NCBI GenBank assembly: GCA_037039925.1
Contig: JAXRKP010000119.1
Span: 1-64,000 of the forward strand
Direction: 5' to 3'
DNA length: 64,000 nt
Origin: Doris montereyensis
Taxonomy: Eukaryota > Mollusca > Gastropoda > Nudibranchia > Dorididae
Part shown: positions 52,362 to 64,000 of the stretch, piece after piece
How positions within the stretch are numbered: the first letter of the stretch is position 1
Layout: the number at the start of each line of letters is the position of its first letter
Position numbers and translations under genes: made by a program
Notes under the pieces: generated by a model
Databases searched by the model: none
What the model saw: only the letters and a program-made list of their open reading frames with translations
Told to the model about the DNA's origin: nothing

Positions 52362-55300
52362 ATGGCCAAAACAAAGAGTGTAGGAACAATGGATGATGTT
52401 GTGCTGAACATGACAATGTGGCCGCTTGCATTAATACAGTTAGCCTGCCAGCCGTGTCTTTGGCCGTGTGCTTCCTCACTGCCTTCTTTTTCCGCTTTGA
52501 AGATGTGAATGAGACTATGTGTGAGGTAAAGATAGAATAGAAAGTTTCGTAACATTTTCTTATAAATAAGCAAGGGTATACAGCTTTATATGATCTTGTA
52601 TGCAAGGATATGACTCCACGAACCCCCAACTTTTCGAGACACGATCTGAGCCCGAATTATACTATAATTTGCATAACAGTACTTCGTAAAATAGTGTAAT
52701 ATTGTAATGATAACAATAGATGAACAGATTATATTTTAAACTGTTGAGTGTATGCGAGTGTAACAGGAAATGGTATAACTGTAATGTCACTAAATAATAT
52801 TTATTATCTTTTCACAATAGGTTTAAGATCAGATTTTATTTCAAGGGGAAAATGGACGGACACTCCCTGGGGCTACATAGTTATACACCCTAGTTAGGGA
52901 ACCTGCGTTGGAGAGTGCATACATTTACTGAAATCTTAAATGCCATTCTGGGAAGAGAGACCCAAAAAAGGGTGGATGAGGGGGGACAATAAAAGATAAT
53001 TTTGGATAAATATTCAACCGTATTTCTCTTGTTCTTTTTTAGGTGCAGAACTACATCCCATCTATCAGTGCCGTCACAGGGATAACACCTCAGGCTTACC
53101 TTTGGCGCACAGGTATTGCCCTACACTCAGCACCAAGGTTTGCCGTATCATTTGTCTACTACAATCATTACATGAGTCGGCTGCACCTCATTCCTTCACA
53201 TAGAGTGACACTCTTCAAGTGTCTAGTGTGGCTTAACTTTTGTCTAAACATTGTGGAAAATTCCAGTCTTGTGCTGGTCGCTTACATCACTAACAGAGAA
53301 AACTATCGTAAGTTTAACTGTAGATATATGACTACCATATACTGTTGATTTGGCTTTCTTTTGTGCTTTATTCTCTTCTTCTTTTTGCCTGCTGGCTTGA
53401 TCCAATAGACATAGTACCTAATTTACATACTATAATCAAACACTATACAGGTGTAAAAGAGTATCTATAGAATTGTCTTTTTGATTTTAAGACATTGAGA
53501 CAGAAGAAAATGCAAGACAAAAAAAAAGTAATGAAGAATAAAATGCTAAAACCAACAACAAAATAAGGCTGAAGAAAAGACCAATTCAAAGTTTTGATAC
53601 CCTCCATCCCCTCAAGTTAACTACTTGACTCACTGAAATGATCTAAATTTACCAGAGATATCCATATCCATACATATGTCTGTAATTGATGATTTAATGA
53701 GCCCTAATAGAATAGTTACTTAATTGTCAATGAAAGGAGTACCATTGAATCTTTTTTTTTTTAAACAAGCAATTACACTTTGCAGATAAGAACGATTATT
53801 ATGTCATAGTGAATGATAAATGAGAATGATAATTTTTTTACAAATCAGATATGGTGCTATAGAAATGTTCATGGTTATTATTATTATTTTTTAAAAAGTA
53901 CTTTTCATTTCCTCATTCATCTATACGAGGTGTTAAATCTTTACAATGCAACTCAAACCGTATCTCCTTCATCTATATGATGAGGTGTAAAATCTTTACA
54001 ATGCAACTCAAACCTTTTCTTTCACCAGCTGTACATGAGAAGATTTTTGTGGTGTTTATGATCGTTTCGTTGTGTTACATGCTGGTCAACACCATTCTCT
54101 TCAAATGGTCAAGGGCTAAAGTCATGTCTGAATTGGTGAGTGTGGACAAGTTGGATTGATTCGAGCAAACCCTAGCGGCACTCTTCTAGTGTCACAATTA
54201 TTGTCAACTTACTTTCTTAGTGTGGGCGGTTGGCGGGTGCTGCTCGTAGCTCCTACTTCTTCCTTTCACTTTTACCCTTGAGATCGCCGCATATGGTTGA
54301 CGGAGGAATTTCACTGAAACAAACTTTTTGTTAGTCTGATCCAGCTTCCTATCCGTGCTTCCTTGTCTTTGCAAGATTTGATATTTCACTCCTATTTCAT
54401 AGTTGCCAACCAGTATGTAAAAAACATATGTAGTGCGTTTGTTTTTGACTTTGAGTTTGTAAGTCTGTATACCTTGAAAGTATGTATGAGGGTTAACTAT
54501 GTTTTTTGTGTTTAGAATCCCCTAGTGAACAGCAGAGACTCCAGAGAATGTGGTGAAAATCCGGAGATGCCAATCTGAGTATGCAAAACTACCATCGCAC
54601 TGTGCCATTCCAGAAATACAGTTATCAGCAGATTTTTTATTCTTACCGTAAAGGAGATTGATTCAGGTTAAATTACCAATGTTTTCCGGAATATTATGGG
54701 CCGTCATGCAAGTAAGAATGTGTTTGCTTGGTTAGAGTCTGTTTTTTCATTTTGAAAAGGTTGGCAGCTATGTTATTGGTCTACACATATCTTTGTGGTT
54801 TTACGCTGGAACAAATTTTTCCTGTCCATGACTTGTGGCATGGATAGCCTCACTATTGTTAGGCTACCAAACTCATACACAAGGCGTGTGGTGTTCAAAT
54901 CCTGGCCAAACTAACTAGGTCCATGTTCCTTGGGAAAGACGGTGGGCACACGGTTCCCCACTGGACGTAGGTGTGAAATAGGTGGCAGCGCAGCATGGGC
55001 TGGACCAGGCTGGGCTAGGAAGTAGTAAGACCTGTGACAGGCTAGCGTCCCATCCAAGGCTATCTTGGGATTTTTGGTAGGATTTTTAAAACTTTGCTCG
55101 GACTGCCCTGTAAACAGCCAAGGGGTCTTTAATGTGCACAGAGTGTTGTGATCTGCACACGGGACCTTCTTCTTATCGTCCATCTCCGATGGGACTAGGT
55201 GTCGATCTACCTACCAGGACCAGGTGGGTAGATTTTGCTAGAAAAACTTGAAAATTTTTTCAACTTTTGGCGGGCTCGAACCCACTACCTTTGGGTTGAG

Positions 55301-56990
55301 AGGCTGACACTTTGCCTTTAGACTACTGAGTCCCCCATTTTATGCCAGATGTCATGGTGTTAATCATACTGTTCTTTTGTATAGGAGACACTGTCACTTT
55401 GCAATTCAGAGAGCTAAGTTTGTTATCTGTGTGATTTGTATGTTACAATATGAATTGAATTTTTACTGAGATCTGTCATTTTGAGTGTAAAGACTAGACC
55501 TGTTCTATTGAGTATAAGATATTCATGAACTGATCCATAAGTGTATCAAAAATTGTGTTTGCAGGAAAAGCGGTCATACCTGTGGAAGAGGATACTGTTT
55601 GCAATCGTCTTCTCTGCAACAGCTGGTTTAATTTTCTTTTTCATTCAACATCGATTCTTCTGTGTTGTGGGTGGTGAGTAAAGCATGTGTGTGTTTAGTA
55701 GTACAGTACCAGCAGTCTAAGAACATATGGCCTAAAAGCACAGCCTGCCTACCAGCATGCTATTTTTAGGAAATAGATTATTTTCTATATATAAATTGGC
55801 CCTCTAAGAAGATGACAGGACAGGCTATCATCACAATTTTTATCAGATACCTAACTTTTCAAAGGTGTCTAGACAGATGTCTTTGTTTTGTAGATTTCAA
55901 TATGAAGGCATTTCAATTAAACCAGATGTGCAGATGATCAAGACACATCTATCAGATGTACTAAATAATTGTTGGGTGCTTGTATTATAAGGTAGAAATG
56001 GATGGCCATTGGCTACATAAAGGCCAGTTTGCTTACCACCACGGTTTGCCTACTAGGTGTGTTCTTAGACTGTTACTACTGTAGTGTTACTACTGTAGTA
56101 GTAGTGTTTGAAGAAGAACTAGTGAGAAGAAAGTGGAAAAGAAGAAAGAGGGAATTTTAAAATAGTATTGAGGGTATTCATGATTTAACATTCTCATCAA
56201 CAGAAACTCAATAAAACTAAAGTGTCACCTCACACTGGGAAGGCTTTGTTATGGCAGGTTTTTTTGTCCAATAATAAATAAAGCATTTTGACATTTCATA
56301 ACCAATACATTGAATGTTCTTCCTTTTAATCAATGCATGTGGACATGTGAGGTCTTATCACAGAGGTTTTCATGAATATGCAATTTATTCTTACAATGCT
56401 ATATAGTCCAATGCCTACCTTTCCAAATAAAATGTTTGTGTTAAAAATTGATTGCTTAGTTTTTTTAATAAATCAATTATAAAGTCTAATAAATTAATAT
56501 AAAGTGTATGGCTCACATGGAAAATATTAACCCCTAAATGCAAAAGTCGAGCAGATAAAAATTGATTTTGTGAAAAGGACCCTGAATTGAACCAAATATG
56601 TAACAAATTATCAATGTCTTGTGAGGGCAGCCAGCAAATCGGGAAATCCTCCCAGCCTGGACCCTGTTCCACCTGAATGATTTAATTTACAGATATAGAA
56701 TCAATGGGTTGTAACCAATTAGACCAAGTTTACTTTTGTTTTTTCATTTCTTTGACTATGAATGATAAATGTAATCATTTTTTCTGTCCTTCACAGCCTT
56801 CAGCATGTTTTCAGTGTGTGAATACTTCATAGCATATTTGAACATGGGATACCACTTCACCGGATATTTTGACTTCATGGAAAAGCGCCTCATGATTGGC
56901 ACATTCCGTCCAGAAGGATCATCCACAAACGGCACCACCCACTCAGCGGCAATTACCAACAACAATCGTATAAAGCATAAACACCAATGA
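52362..56990 (+). CDS. PGAP2: PGAP2-like GPI-anchor remodelling protein
   Basis: Coding exons: 52362-52525 (exon starts at 52336 after TTCTTTACAG), 53043-53307, 54029-54135, 55565-55673, 56797-56990; phases 0, 1, 0, 1 agree and all introns are GT-AG. The product of about 279 residues belongs to the FRAG1/DRAM/Sfk1 family. Landmarks shared with PGAP2: NYIPSISAVTG, ALHSAPRFAVSFVYYNHYMS, LNFCLNIVENSSLVLVAYI, a hydrophobic span FVVFMIVSLCYMLVNTIL, FAIVFSATAGLIFFFIQHRF, and FSVCEYFIAYLNMGYHFTGY then DFMEKRLMIGTF. Five to six membrane spans are visible. PGAP2 acts in the Golgi in GPI fatty-acid remodelling. The C-terminal tail is Thr/Asn-rich and ends in Lys/His (IKHKHQ), about 25 residues longer than in human. 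The first exon needs one base added near 52434-52437 to keep frame. Confidence 0.88.
54222..54330 (+). mobile_element. Family D repeat
   Basis: GGGCGGTTGGCGGGTGCTGC, CTCCTACTTCTTCCTTTCAC, TTGAGATCGCCGCATATGGT. It has an internal deletion of the middle part and lies in an intron of the PGAP2-like gene. Confidence 0.6.
54516..54578 (+). CDS. PGAP2: Possible alternative or poison exon of the PGAP2-like gene
   Basis: After an acceptor (TTTTTTGTGTTTAG ending 54515) a phase-0 segment of exactly 21 codons runs from the frame of exon 54029-54135 into TGA (NPLVNSRDSRECGENPEMPI-stop), immediately followed by GTATGC. Inclusion would truncate the protein after its middle membrane spans. Chance occurrence is quite possible. 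Confidence 0.2.
   Translation, partial: NPLVNSRDSRECGENPEMPI
54840..55340. mobile_element. SINE-like element abutting an inverted SINE family B
   Basis: 54840-55045 is tRNA-like on the plus strand (GTGTTCAAATCCTGG as B box) and contains CTTGGGAAAGACGGTGGGC; 55050-55338 is family B on the minus strand (complement of the head at 55270-55338: GGCGGGCTCGAACCCAC, GAGGCTGACACTTTGCC). Both sit in the fourth intron of the PGAP2-like gene, so one probably inserted beside the other. Confidence 0.65.
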
Positions 56991-57215
56991 TGACAGGGTC
57001 CCTAGATTTTTTGTTGTATCAACCCAGTGAATGTGATCAAATGTTTTGTTTGGACACAAGATCTGAGTGTGCTTTTGTACATTTCATACTAAGTTATTGT
57101 CTATACCACAAGTCTAATTTATATATATATATGTGTCTTCTTTTTTTTCTTCTTATGTAATGTACTTTTGTATTACATTCCTTTAAAAAAATGAGGAAGA
57201 AGAGAATAAAAGGCA
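56991..57215 (+). terminator. PGAP2: PGAP2-like 3' UTR with AATAAA
   Basis: Non-coding sequence after TGA at 56988-56990. AATAAA at 57205-57210 is the first canonical poly(A) hexamer, giving a 3' UTR of about 230 bases. Longer forms cannot be excluded. Confidence 0.5.
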
Positions 57216-59940
57216 GAGCAAGTGTGCGTCTCTTTATATGCTATTTTATTTAGATATCAGTGTTGGTAGCGATCATGACATTCATAATGTAAAGTCCTGT
57301 TAAATTGGCACTTTAAATGTCAACAGTTAAGAGAGAAAAAAACAATAATTGTGTACACTTGCCATAGTAAGACATAGTTATGGCATAGATAAATAATGTA
57401 TGATCATTTTAGAAAATGTATGGGTATAACAGGTTTTGCTTTGAACTTTGAACAATATGTGTGAGTTTGAAAATTGCAGGGGCTATATATGTGACAGTTC
57501 AAGGGTTAAAGAATGCAAGCTTAACACCTTAAAAAGTAATTAACGTATCCTTGGGTTTTTGTTCTAGTTTGTAAAGACTCACTTGTGGCCATTGTAGGAA
57601 GATTGAAGCCCCACACTACTACCATATTTACCCATAAGATTAGAGAGTTGCCTAGACCTTACTGCTTATTAAGAGTTTTTGCTATAAACTCTAACTCTGA
57701 CTGAATTTCAAGTCATTTAGAGCATGCCAAATGGATTAAGTGCGCTATACAAGTGACTTGTTATGATTTAGAGATAAAAAATAAGTGACAGACACCACAA
57801 ATGAATTGGGATTTTTTTTTTACTCGTAGCTCATAAAAATTCAGAACTTTCATGTTTATTTTTGTAATTTGACTCTATGGTAAATTTTTGGCTGAGGAAA
57901 TGTACTTTGCTCTAAGAGATTACACTAAGCCAGATGTTGATTATCTGTCTCTGTCATAGATGTTGATATTGTAGGTGTTGAAACTATTGTAACTGGGTGT
58001 GGTATTTATCAGAGAGATTCAATTTTGTTTTAAAATAGGAATCAAACAGATGTTTTAAACCAGTTGGGTACAATTATATTTTCTGAAGTGATGTTTTCGG
58101 AATGATTAATATTGTGTCTTGGTGTGTTCGACATTCTATTTTGTTCTTGTGGTTACTTATGCGTTGTTGTTTATGTGTTTTGCATTCTTTTTGTTCTTGT
58201 GGTTACTGATGCATTGTTGTTTGTGTATTTGGTATTCCATTTTGTCCTTGTGGTCACTGATGTGTTGTTCTTTGTGTGATTGGCATTCTGTTTTGTTCTT
58301 GTGGCCATTGATGTGTTGTTGTTTGTGTGATGGACATTCTGTTTTGTTCTTGTGGCCATTGATGTGTTGTTTGTGTGATGGACATTCTGTTTTGTTCTTG
58401 TGGTTACTGATGAGGTTTGTTTCTATCCAAACTATAAGGATTCTCTCATTCTCACTCATTTTTTCTTCATCAAGTTCATGCTCTTGATGGGTTTTTACTT
58501 CTGACTCGTATCAATTTGTAAATAATTCCTTTTTAGGGGACTTCAATTTTATATTAAATCAGGCCAGATCTTACGTTGAGGCTGGGTCGGATTTTTTTGT
58601 TTTAGGAGTTCATACTTTCTCATACTTTTTTTTTTTATTGTTTCCTTTTAAAAGCAGTTCATCACTTTGACAGGTATTTATCAACAAGTTTCAAAAGTTT
58701 GCTTCCAAGTTATCCACATTGCTAGCTTTTATATGTTATTCTTTATTGCCAAAACAAGAGTATGTTTGGTTGTGAATTTTTTACACTTTTGTGCTGCTTG
58801 CTTTGTGTTCAGTTTTTGCACTGTTATTTTTTGTTTTTACTGTATGGCTGTATGTCTTAAGTCTTTACCTGAATTGGGAAGGATGAATGATTTTTTTAAC
58901 TTCCTTTGATTTTTTAAAATGATGTTGATATTTTCATTTCCTGTGCATTTAAAAAAAATGAACATCAAAATTGCTGTATTCCATTCATGAATATTATTCA
59001 GTGTGAGAGATAGTTGTCAAGATATGAACAGAGTGATTTGTTATTTATCTTCTATTTAACATCACCTGGGATGCAGGGATGCATGCATGCATTTTTTTTT
59101 GTCTGTTTGATCATATTTTATATATATGAAATGCTCAAAACATGGTTACGCTTTTGAATAATGAAACTGAAAACGGGTGAATGATATTATGTTGTATATT
59201 GAAAATAGCTAACTGGTTGTCAATAGACTGATGATACTGATTTGCTGTTTAAGGTTTTAAAGAAAGAGAGAAAATTTCTTGGGAGTCTGGTTAGATGCTT
59301 GCATAATCCCAGATTGCTACGCTATTGAAAACTTTGGCCAGTTTGATGCTCTATTAAATACTCATTTAGCAAGTTTGAGGAATGCTTTTGGGGAAAGTAA
59401 AAATAAAACAGATTTCGAATTGAGAGAAAAAGAATGTGCCGATTGCTACTTTCTTTAAAACAGATTAAGAAAAGATGCTGTGTCAGTGATTTTATTAATT
59501 TTTGGGGGGGGGGGGGGGGGAGTTTCTGTTTTGGGGAAAACTCTTTTGGGTTCTTTTTTCCTTCTTCTTTTAGCCAAGGTAGTAGTAGTTGTTGTTACTG
59601 ATCCAGCAGCGCTTGGACATTTGTCCTTCAACCCAATGCCAAGTAGTGGTATGTGCAGGTGTTTTTCATCTGTTGCAGAGTTCCATAAATAGTGTTCCAA
59701 GTATCGGGTTTCTTGGGGAGTAGCGTTTCTAGCCAAGGTAGTAGATGAAAGGTTGAATGCCTTGGGAAATTACAATATTTCAGGTAAACTAATCAAGTGA
59801 AATTTGAGGTTGGAGCAAGTATCAAAGCAACCATTACTTTGGTTTATCAAAGCAATATTTGACAGTTTTCTTCAAATTGCCTTTGCTTGGGATTCCCTTG
59901 CCCATGACACAATGTTCAATAATGATTCCTTGTTGTCTTC
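57216..59940. other. Intergenic with 51-bp minisatellite
   Basis: No gene recognised. At 58125-58415 five copies of a 51-base unit (GTGGCCATTGATGTGTTGTT + GTTTGTGTGATGGACATTCT + GTTTTGTTCTT) occur; the hydrophobic ORF there is a by-product. A 17-base poly(G) lies at 59504-59520. The rest is AT-rich and unremarkable. Confidence 0.7.
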
Positions 59941-59952
59941 TCTTTTTTGTAG

Positions 59953-60335
59953 TACACAGTCACGTCTCGATAGTCCAAACACCTCCATTTCGAGCAATCT
60001 GTCTAGATTATTGAGACATCCGGATTATGGAATTGCTGATCAAAATGACACTTTGTGAATCAGCGAAAGGCCTCAGAACTTACAGTACTGTAGGCCTAGT
60101 GCATTTTATGCAGTACATGACACTATGATGCTGTTTATCACGGCATCAGTGGAATTAGGAATATCGAGTCGGGTGGCTTTGGTGCGCCCTCAGCGGACTG
60201 GTGAGACTATCTCGAACAGTTGAGTGTTCGGTTTATTGAAGTATAAACTCTCCTCTAGAATGAGATAATTTCTTCATAAAATTATGTGTTTGGATTTGGA
60301 ATCCAGAATTTCCGGGTTATCGAGTACAAGTGAAG
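59953..60335. mobile_element. pogo/Tigger-like MITE candidate
   Basis: The left end CAGTCACGTCTCGATAGTCC + AAACACC and the nearby CCGGATTATGGAATTG resemble terminal repeats of pogo/Tigger transposons (CAGT...GATTATCCGAACACC type). The right side has TTCCGGGTTATCGAGTACAAGTG, which pairs loosely with the left end in reverse complement. No transposase coding. Ends are approximate. Confidence 0.4.
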
Positions 60336-61017
60336 AAGAAAAAGTCTGTTCCCAGCTCATCTGTATATGTATATATACTTGCAATGCTCTTGAATCATCA
60401 CGCGTAATATTTTCTATAGTGTCTACATTTGTATTGAATTGTTATTATCATGTCATGGAAGTATTTGGTGTAACTTGTAAGTGTTTTAAATGAAAGTATT
60501 TATAAGTAAGACATAATCCCTGTGTGTCAGATTTGTTATGAACACCCCTCAGGCTTTTCACCTGATTTTGTTGTTTTTGTGCCTGTCCGTGTGTAGGCGT
60601 TTATAAATTATTAATTAGAGATATAAATATTTATCTGTTGATGCTATATGTTGTTATCGCTGGTTTTTTCTCATGTGTAGTATGTTTTGTATGTTATTGT
60701 TAGATTCGTACTAAAAAATTTGTGGACGTTGTCATGCTGATTTTTTATATTACACATACATACCAATGTCTGTTTTCAAATACTTTCAAAACAGTCTGGA
60801 AAATTATGTTTTTGTGTTCATAATATATTGAAATTCAAGGCCTGCCACATAACGCATACTGGCTTGTGTACCAACTTAGTAAGCCCGATCAGAGATATGT
60901 TATGTACACATTTGGGTTTATCACCATTGTCAAAGGCTGTCTTTTCTTTTCTTTTTTCTCTAGTTTCTTTTTTTCCCCTGTCAAATGGAGAATGAAAATG
61001 TTTGAGAGATGTTTTTG

Positions 61018-61478
61018 ACTACCATATACACACACATAAACGCACCTAACATGCCTTCGTCTTGAGTTTGAGAGATGTTCTTGACTGCCATATACACTTA
61101 CACACGTCTTCATCTTACACTCACATAAACGCATCTAACATGCCTTCATCTTACACACACATAAACGCACCTAACATGCCTTCATCTTACACACACATAA
61201 ATGCACCTAACATGCCTTCATCTTACACACACATAAATGCACCTAACATGCCTTCATCTCACACATACATGACATAAACGCACCTAACATGCCTTCATCT
61301 TACACACACATAAACGCACCTAACATGCCTTCATCTTACACACACATAAACACCCCTAACATGCCTTCATCTTACACACACTTAAACGCACCTAACATGC
61401 CTTCATCTTACACGCACCTAACATGCCTTCATCTTATACACACATAAACGCACCTAACATGCCTTCATCTTGCTGTAT
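61018..61478. repeat. 36-bp minisatellite
   Basis: About twelve units of ACACACATAAACGCACCTAA + CATGCCTTCATCTTAC, with ATAAATG/ATAAACG variants and one truncated unit near 61410. The first copies alternate with a longer block beginning GAGTTTGAGAGATGTT. Confidence 0.93.
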
Positions 61479-61727
61479 TTTCTAGTCTCCACATTTGGAT
61501 AGATGTGTAAATGTTACTACTGTCAACTGTTAATGTTATCTACGTCCAGTCAAAGGAAATCATGAAAACAATTTCTCTTTCTTAAAATGATCCACATACC
61601 CTTTTATATAATCAGAATCCTTAATTCATCTCCGTATAGAGAAAGTTGGCCTGGTCATAGTAACATAACGTATTTATACAAAAATAAAAAAGCTAATAAA
61701 AACCATGTACATAGCCCAATGATTTGG

Positions 61728-61862
61728 CGAGCGTTTACGAGCGCTACTGGTAAAACTTATTTCTTTTATTTTTTGTTCCTTCTTTCTCTTATCTTTCATC
61801 TTGTGCTTTCTCTGAGACCACCACAATGGTGGACAGGGTAAATTTCAATGAAACAAAAGAAA
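61728..61862 (+). mobile_element. Family D repeat
   Basis: GGCGAGCGTTTACGAGCGCT, CTTATCTTTCATCTTG and GGACAGGGTAAATTTCAATG + AAACAAAAGAAA. A further degraded copy lies at 62272-62390 (GGCGGTTGGTAAGGGCTGCT). Confidence 0.55.
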
Positions 61863-62390
61863 GCCCTATAATTAGCATTGCATTCAATCAAAGCAATATA
61901 AATCCATCTAAATATATGTCTAACCATTTGTCTATCTATCAATCTATTTATCGTACCATCTACGTATCTATCTATCTAAATCTAATGCCATAATGTCACA
62001 TATTTAGTGGGTCCAAGGCCAGACTCATTCTTGTTGATTAATTTGCAGCAGTCAGATAGCCAGGACGGCTTGTTGTCTTAGGACATCATTATATTTCAAT
62101 TATGGTTGTGGTGGGACAAGAAACTCACTTTTTTACCCGTAATGTTTCCATGTTGCTGAACATTTCAAACTAACCGCTAACCCTGCCTTCCAAGTCTGAA
62201 CGATTTGCATATACTTGTATAGAGTTGTAGTTCTACTCTGTTTAAATCTATTCGACTTTGTCATATCTAAGAAGGCGGTTGGTAAGGGCTGCTGGTGGGC
62301 CCTACTATTTTCCTTTAATTTTTTTGTAGTTTCTTAACTCGACCTGAGATCACAGCATATTTTAAAAGTTTCATTCGCTTCAATTAACAA

Positions 62391-64000
62391 AATCTCATTT
62401 AGATAGCACTTTACCCTTGAAAGCATGAAGAAACAGCTGACGCTTTTGATACTTTGAAGAGTGCGGAGCTGAGAGTGAGAGAAGGGTATGGAATGTGAAT
62501 AATACATGTGTGTGACAGATGGATATATGAATATTACAGTTTAATTATATTTTAATTATAATATTTAAATTGAGAATTCAGATCTCATGAATATGTATGC
62601 TATTGGCAAACACTATTGCTTGCTTGTATATTCCAATATTCCAGTGATTTTATTTCATATATATAATGTCATCACCTTGTATTTGTATATTTTTGCTCAC
62701 CATGTGAAATGAGTCTTGACTCACTCATAGTGTCTTCTCTCCTTTCATAAAACTAAAACAGGTTGAATTAAAGAAAATCAATTTTTTGCTTTATCACTGT
62801 GTCAGCAGCTTTATGACTGCTAAGTCAGATGTGTTAACTTTTGAAAAAAAACATTTTGTAGTGCCTTCAGAGCTCACTCAGTCAGCAATTTAGGGATGTG
62901 TTGTTTCCTTCTGAATTATAAAGTACAGTGGGACACGCTGAAAAGTGGATTGCATCAACCTCTAAACCTTTTCTACTCTAGTTTACAGCATTCATTAAAA
63001 GCTAGGTGTTAGTGTTTATACGTTATATGTGTACCCCTATTTCCTCTCCTGCTCAGCCTCCACCGATATTTATTTAGAATGTTGCCAGCGATTTAATATT
63101 TTCTTGAGATGGTTAACCAATTTGCACACAAAAGTACAGTAGTCTTGTGCAAATACTGCAAATCCGACATGTGTCAAAGTCAAAGCACTGAACAATTCTC
63201 TTGAAATTTGACCAGTGTCAGAATTTAACTAACATTAACAAAATTTCATTGTGTGCTTAGGGTCTGAATATGATGCTGTATTTTGTCAGTAAAAATATGT
63301 GGTCATGAACTTGTTTCTAGCTAGCTCTTTGTGTAATTGAGACCTTTCTGTTGTCATCCCATTAAAACTTTACCACACAGTGATATACACTCTTGTCCTT
63401 CCAAAACTTGTGCCTCATCTCTAGATCTCTTTTCTGAGCTGTCTTTTGAAAGATTTCTCTTGTGACAAATATTTTTCTCAAACTCGTGTCAAACTTGCAC
63501 TTTTACAAGTTTGGCTTTGCATTTGTAAGTAGGAGTATATTGATTTAATTAATGAAACGGAGGCATCAAATTTATTTTATGTTTTAAATCTTTTTGTCTT
63601 TGAATTCTTTAAATTTGAAAAAATATAAATATTTTTTAAGCAGCTTTGTTTTATAATAGTAATAGCCCTCCAAAATCAGTTCCTGCTTTTGCCTTTGACG
63701 TGCAGAAATATCTGGTAAAGTCAACATTGGGAGCTCAAAGAGTTGTGAATGTGAATGCTAAAACATGTTAGGATCTAGGATGGGACTTTCTCACTTTGCC
63801 AAGTACAAATGGCGGTATTGGCGCCACAGGTCATGAAAATAGAGGTCTACTAGCATAATTACCCTCAGCAGCAACAGTACTGTTCAGATGAGTATGAGGC
63901 AGGAACGGTACGATTCCAACTTTTTAAGTTTGAAAACGGTGGCTTAGGTGAATGAAAATGATACTCAAAGAAAGGGAAACAATGAAAATTTCCTGAATTA
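62391..64000. other. Right edge, no recognisable content
   Basis: AT-rich sequence without convincing ORFs, tandem repeats or SINE boxes. Confidence 0.5.

Noticed and set aside
58119..58487. Hydrophobic 122-codon ORF resembling a membrane protein
   Set aside because: It is a translation of the 51-bp minisatellite (51 is divisible by three, so the frame persists).
59455..59736. Minus-strand ORF with KRRRKK and poly-Pro
   Set aside because: The poly-Pro comes from a 17-base homopolymer; the remainder has no recognisable domain or splice support.

Overview
The window looks like nuclear DNA of an animal with a repeat-rich, AT-rich genome and many short exons bounded by GT-AG introns. The two recognisable genes are animal-specific in architecture. 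The transposon mix (CR1/L2-like LINEs, several tRNA-derived SINE families, compound (TC)n/(TA)n and TATC/TGTC microsatellites, many minisatellites) fits a lophotrochozoan, most likely a gastropod mollusc. The taxon is an inference; no marker gene is present to prove it.

Layout. 1-1200: minisatellite, a SINE fragment with a TAC tail, and the presumed promoter side of gene 1. 1201-30508 (+): a 23-exon gene for a PDZD8-like ER lipid-transfer protein (N-terminal membrane anchor, SMP, first C2 half, PDZ, second C2, C1, coiled coil, long acidic tail), with a 3' UTR to about 31.6 kb. Its introns are loaded with unrelated minisatellites (35, 43, 52, 40 and 26 bp units), SINEs and three LINE insertions. 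31.6-52.3 kb: no recognisable gene; inverted SINE pair, an unassigned exon-like ORF at 35.0 kb, LINE fragments, huge compound microsatellites at 39-40.4 and 44-45.2 kb, a 26-bp minisatellite at 42 kb leading straight into an L2-like reverse transcriptase, a 47-bp minisatellite, and an AGATCT-rich palindromic patch. 52336-57210 (+): a five-coding-exon PGAP2-like gene (FRAG1/DRAM/Sfk1 family, GPI-anchor remodelling). 57.2-64 kb: no gene recognised; 51-bp and 36-bp minisatellites, a pogo/Tigger-like MITE candidate and SINE fragments.

Both genes read through cleanly at the protein-homology level, but only if small indels are allowed: about eight in the PDZD8-like gene and one in the PGAP2-like gene, mostly in short homopolymers or dinucleotide runs, with every splice site intact and no substitution stop. 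This pattern points to residual assembly error rather than to pseudogenes.

The two genes act in separate membrane processes (ER contact-site lipid transfer; GPI-anchor maturation in the secretory pathway). Nothing in the sequence suggests co-regulation. I did not find a new gene system. The most unusual items are a compound-microsatellite cassette that appears twice with the same 70-bp tail and in one place sits between 61-bp perfect direct repeats of L2 sequence, a LINE nested with a 13-bp target duplication inside a terminal-inverted-repeat element, and a 30-bp near-perfect hairpin at the 3' end of the PDZD8-like gene.
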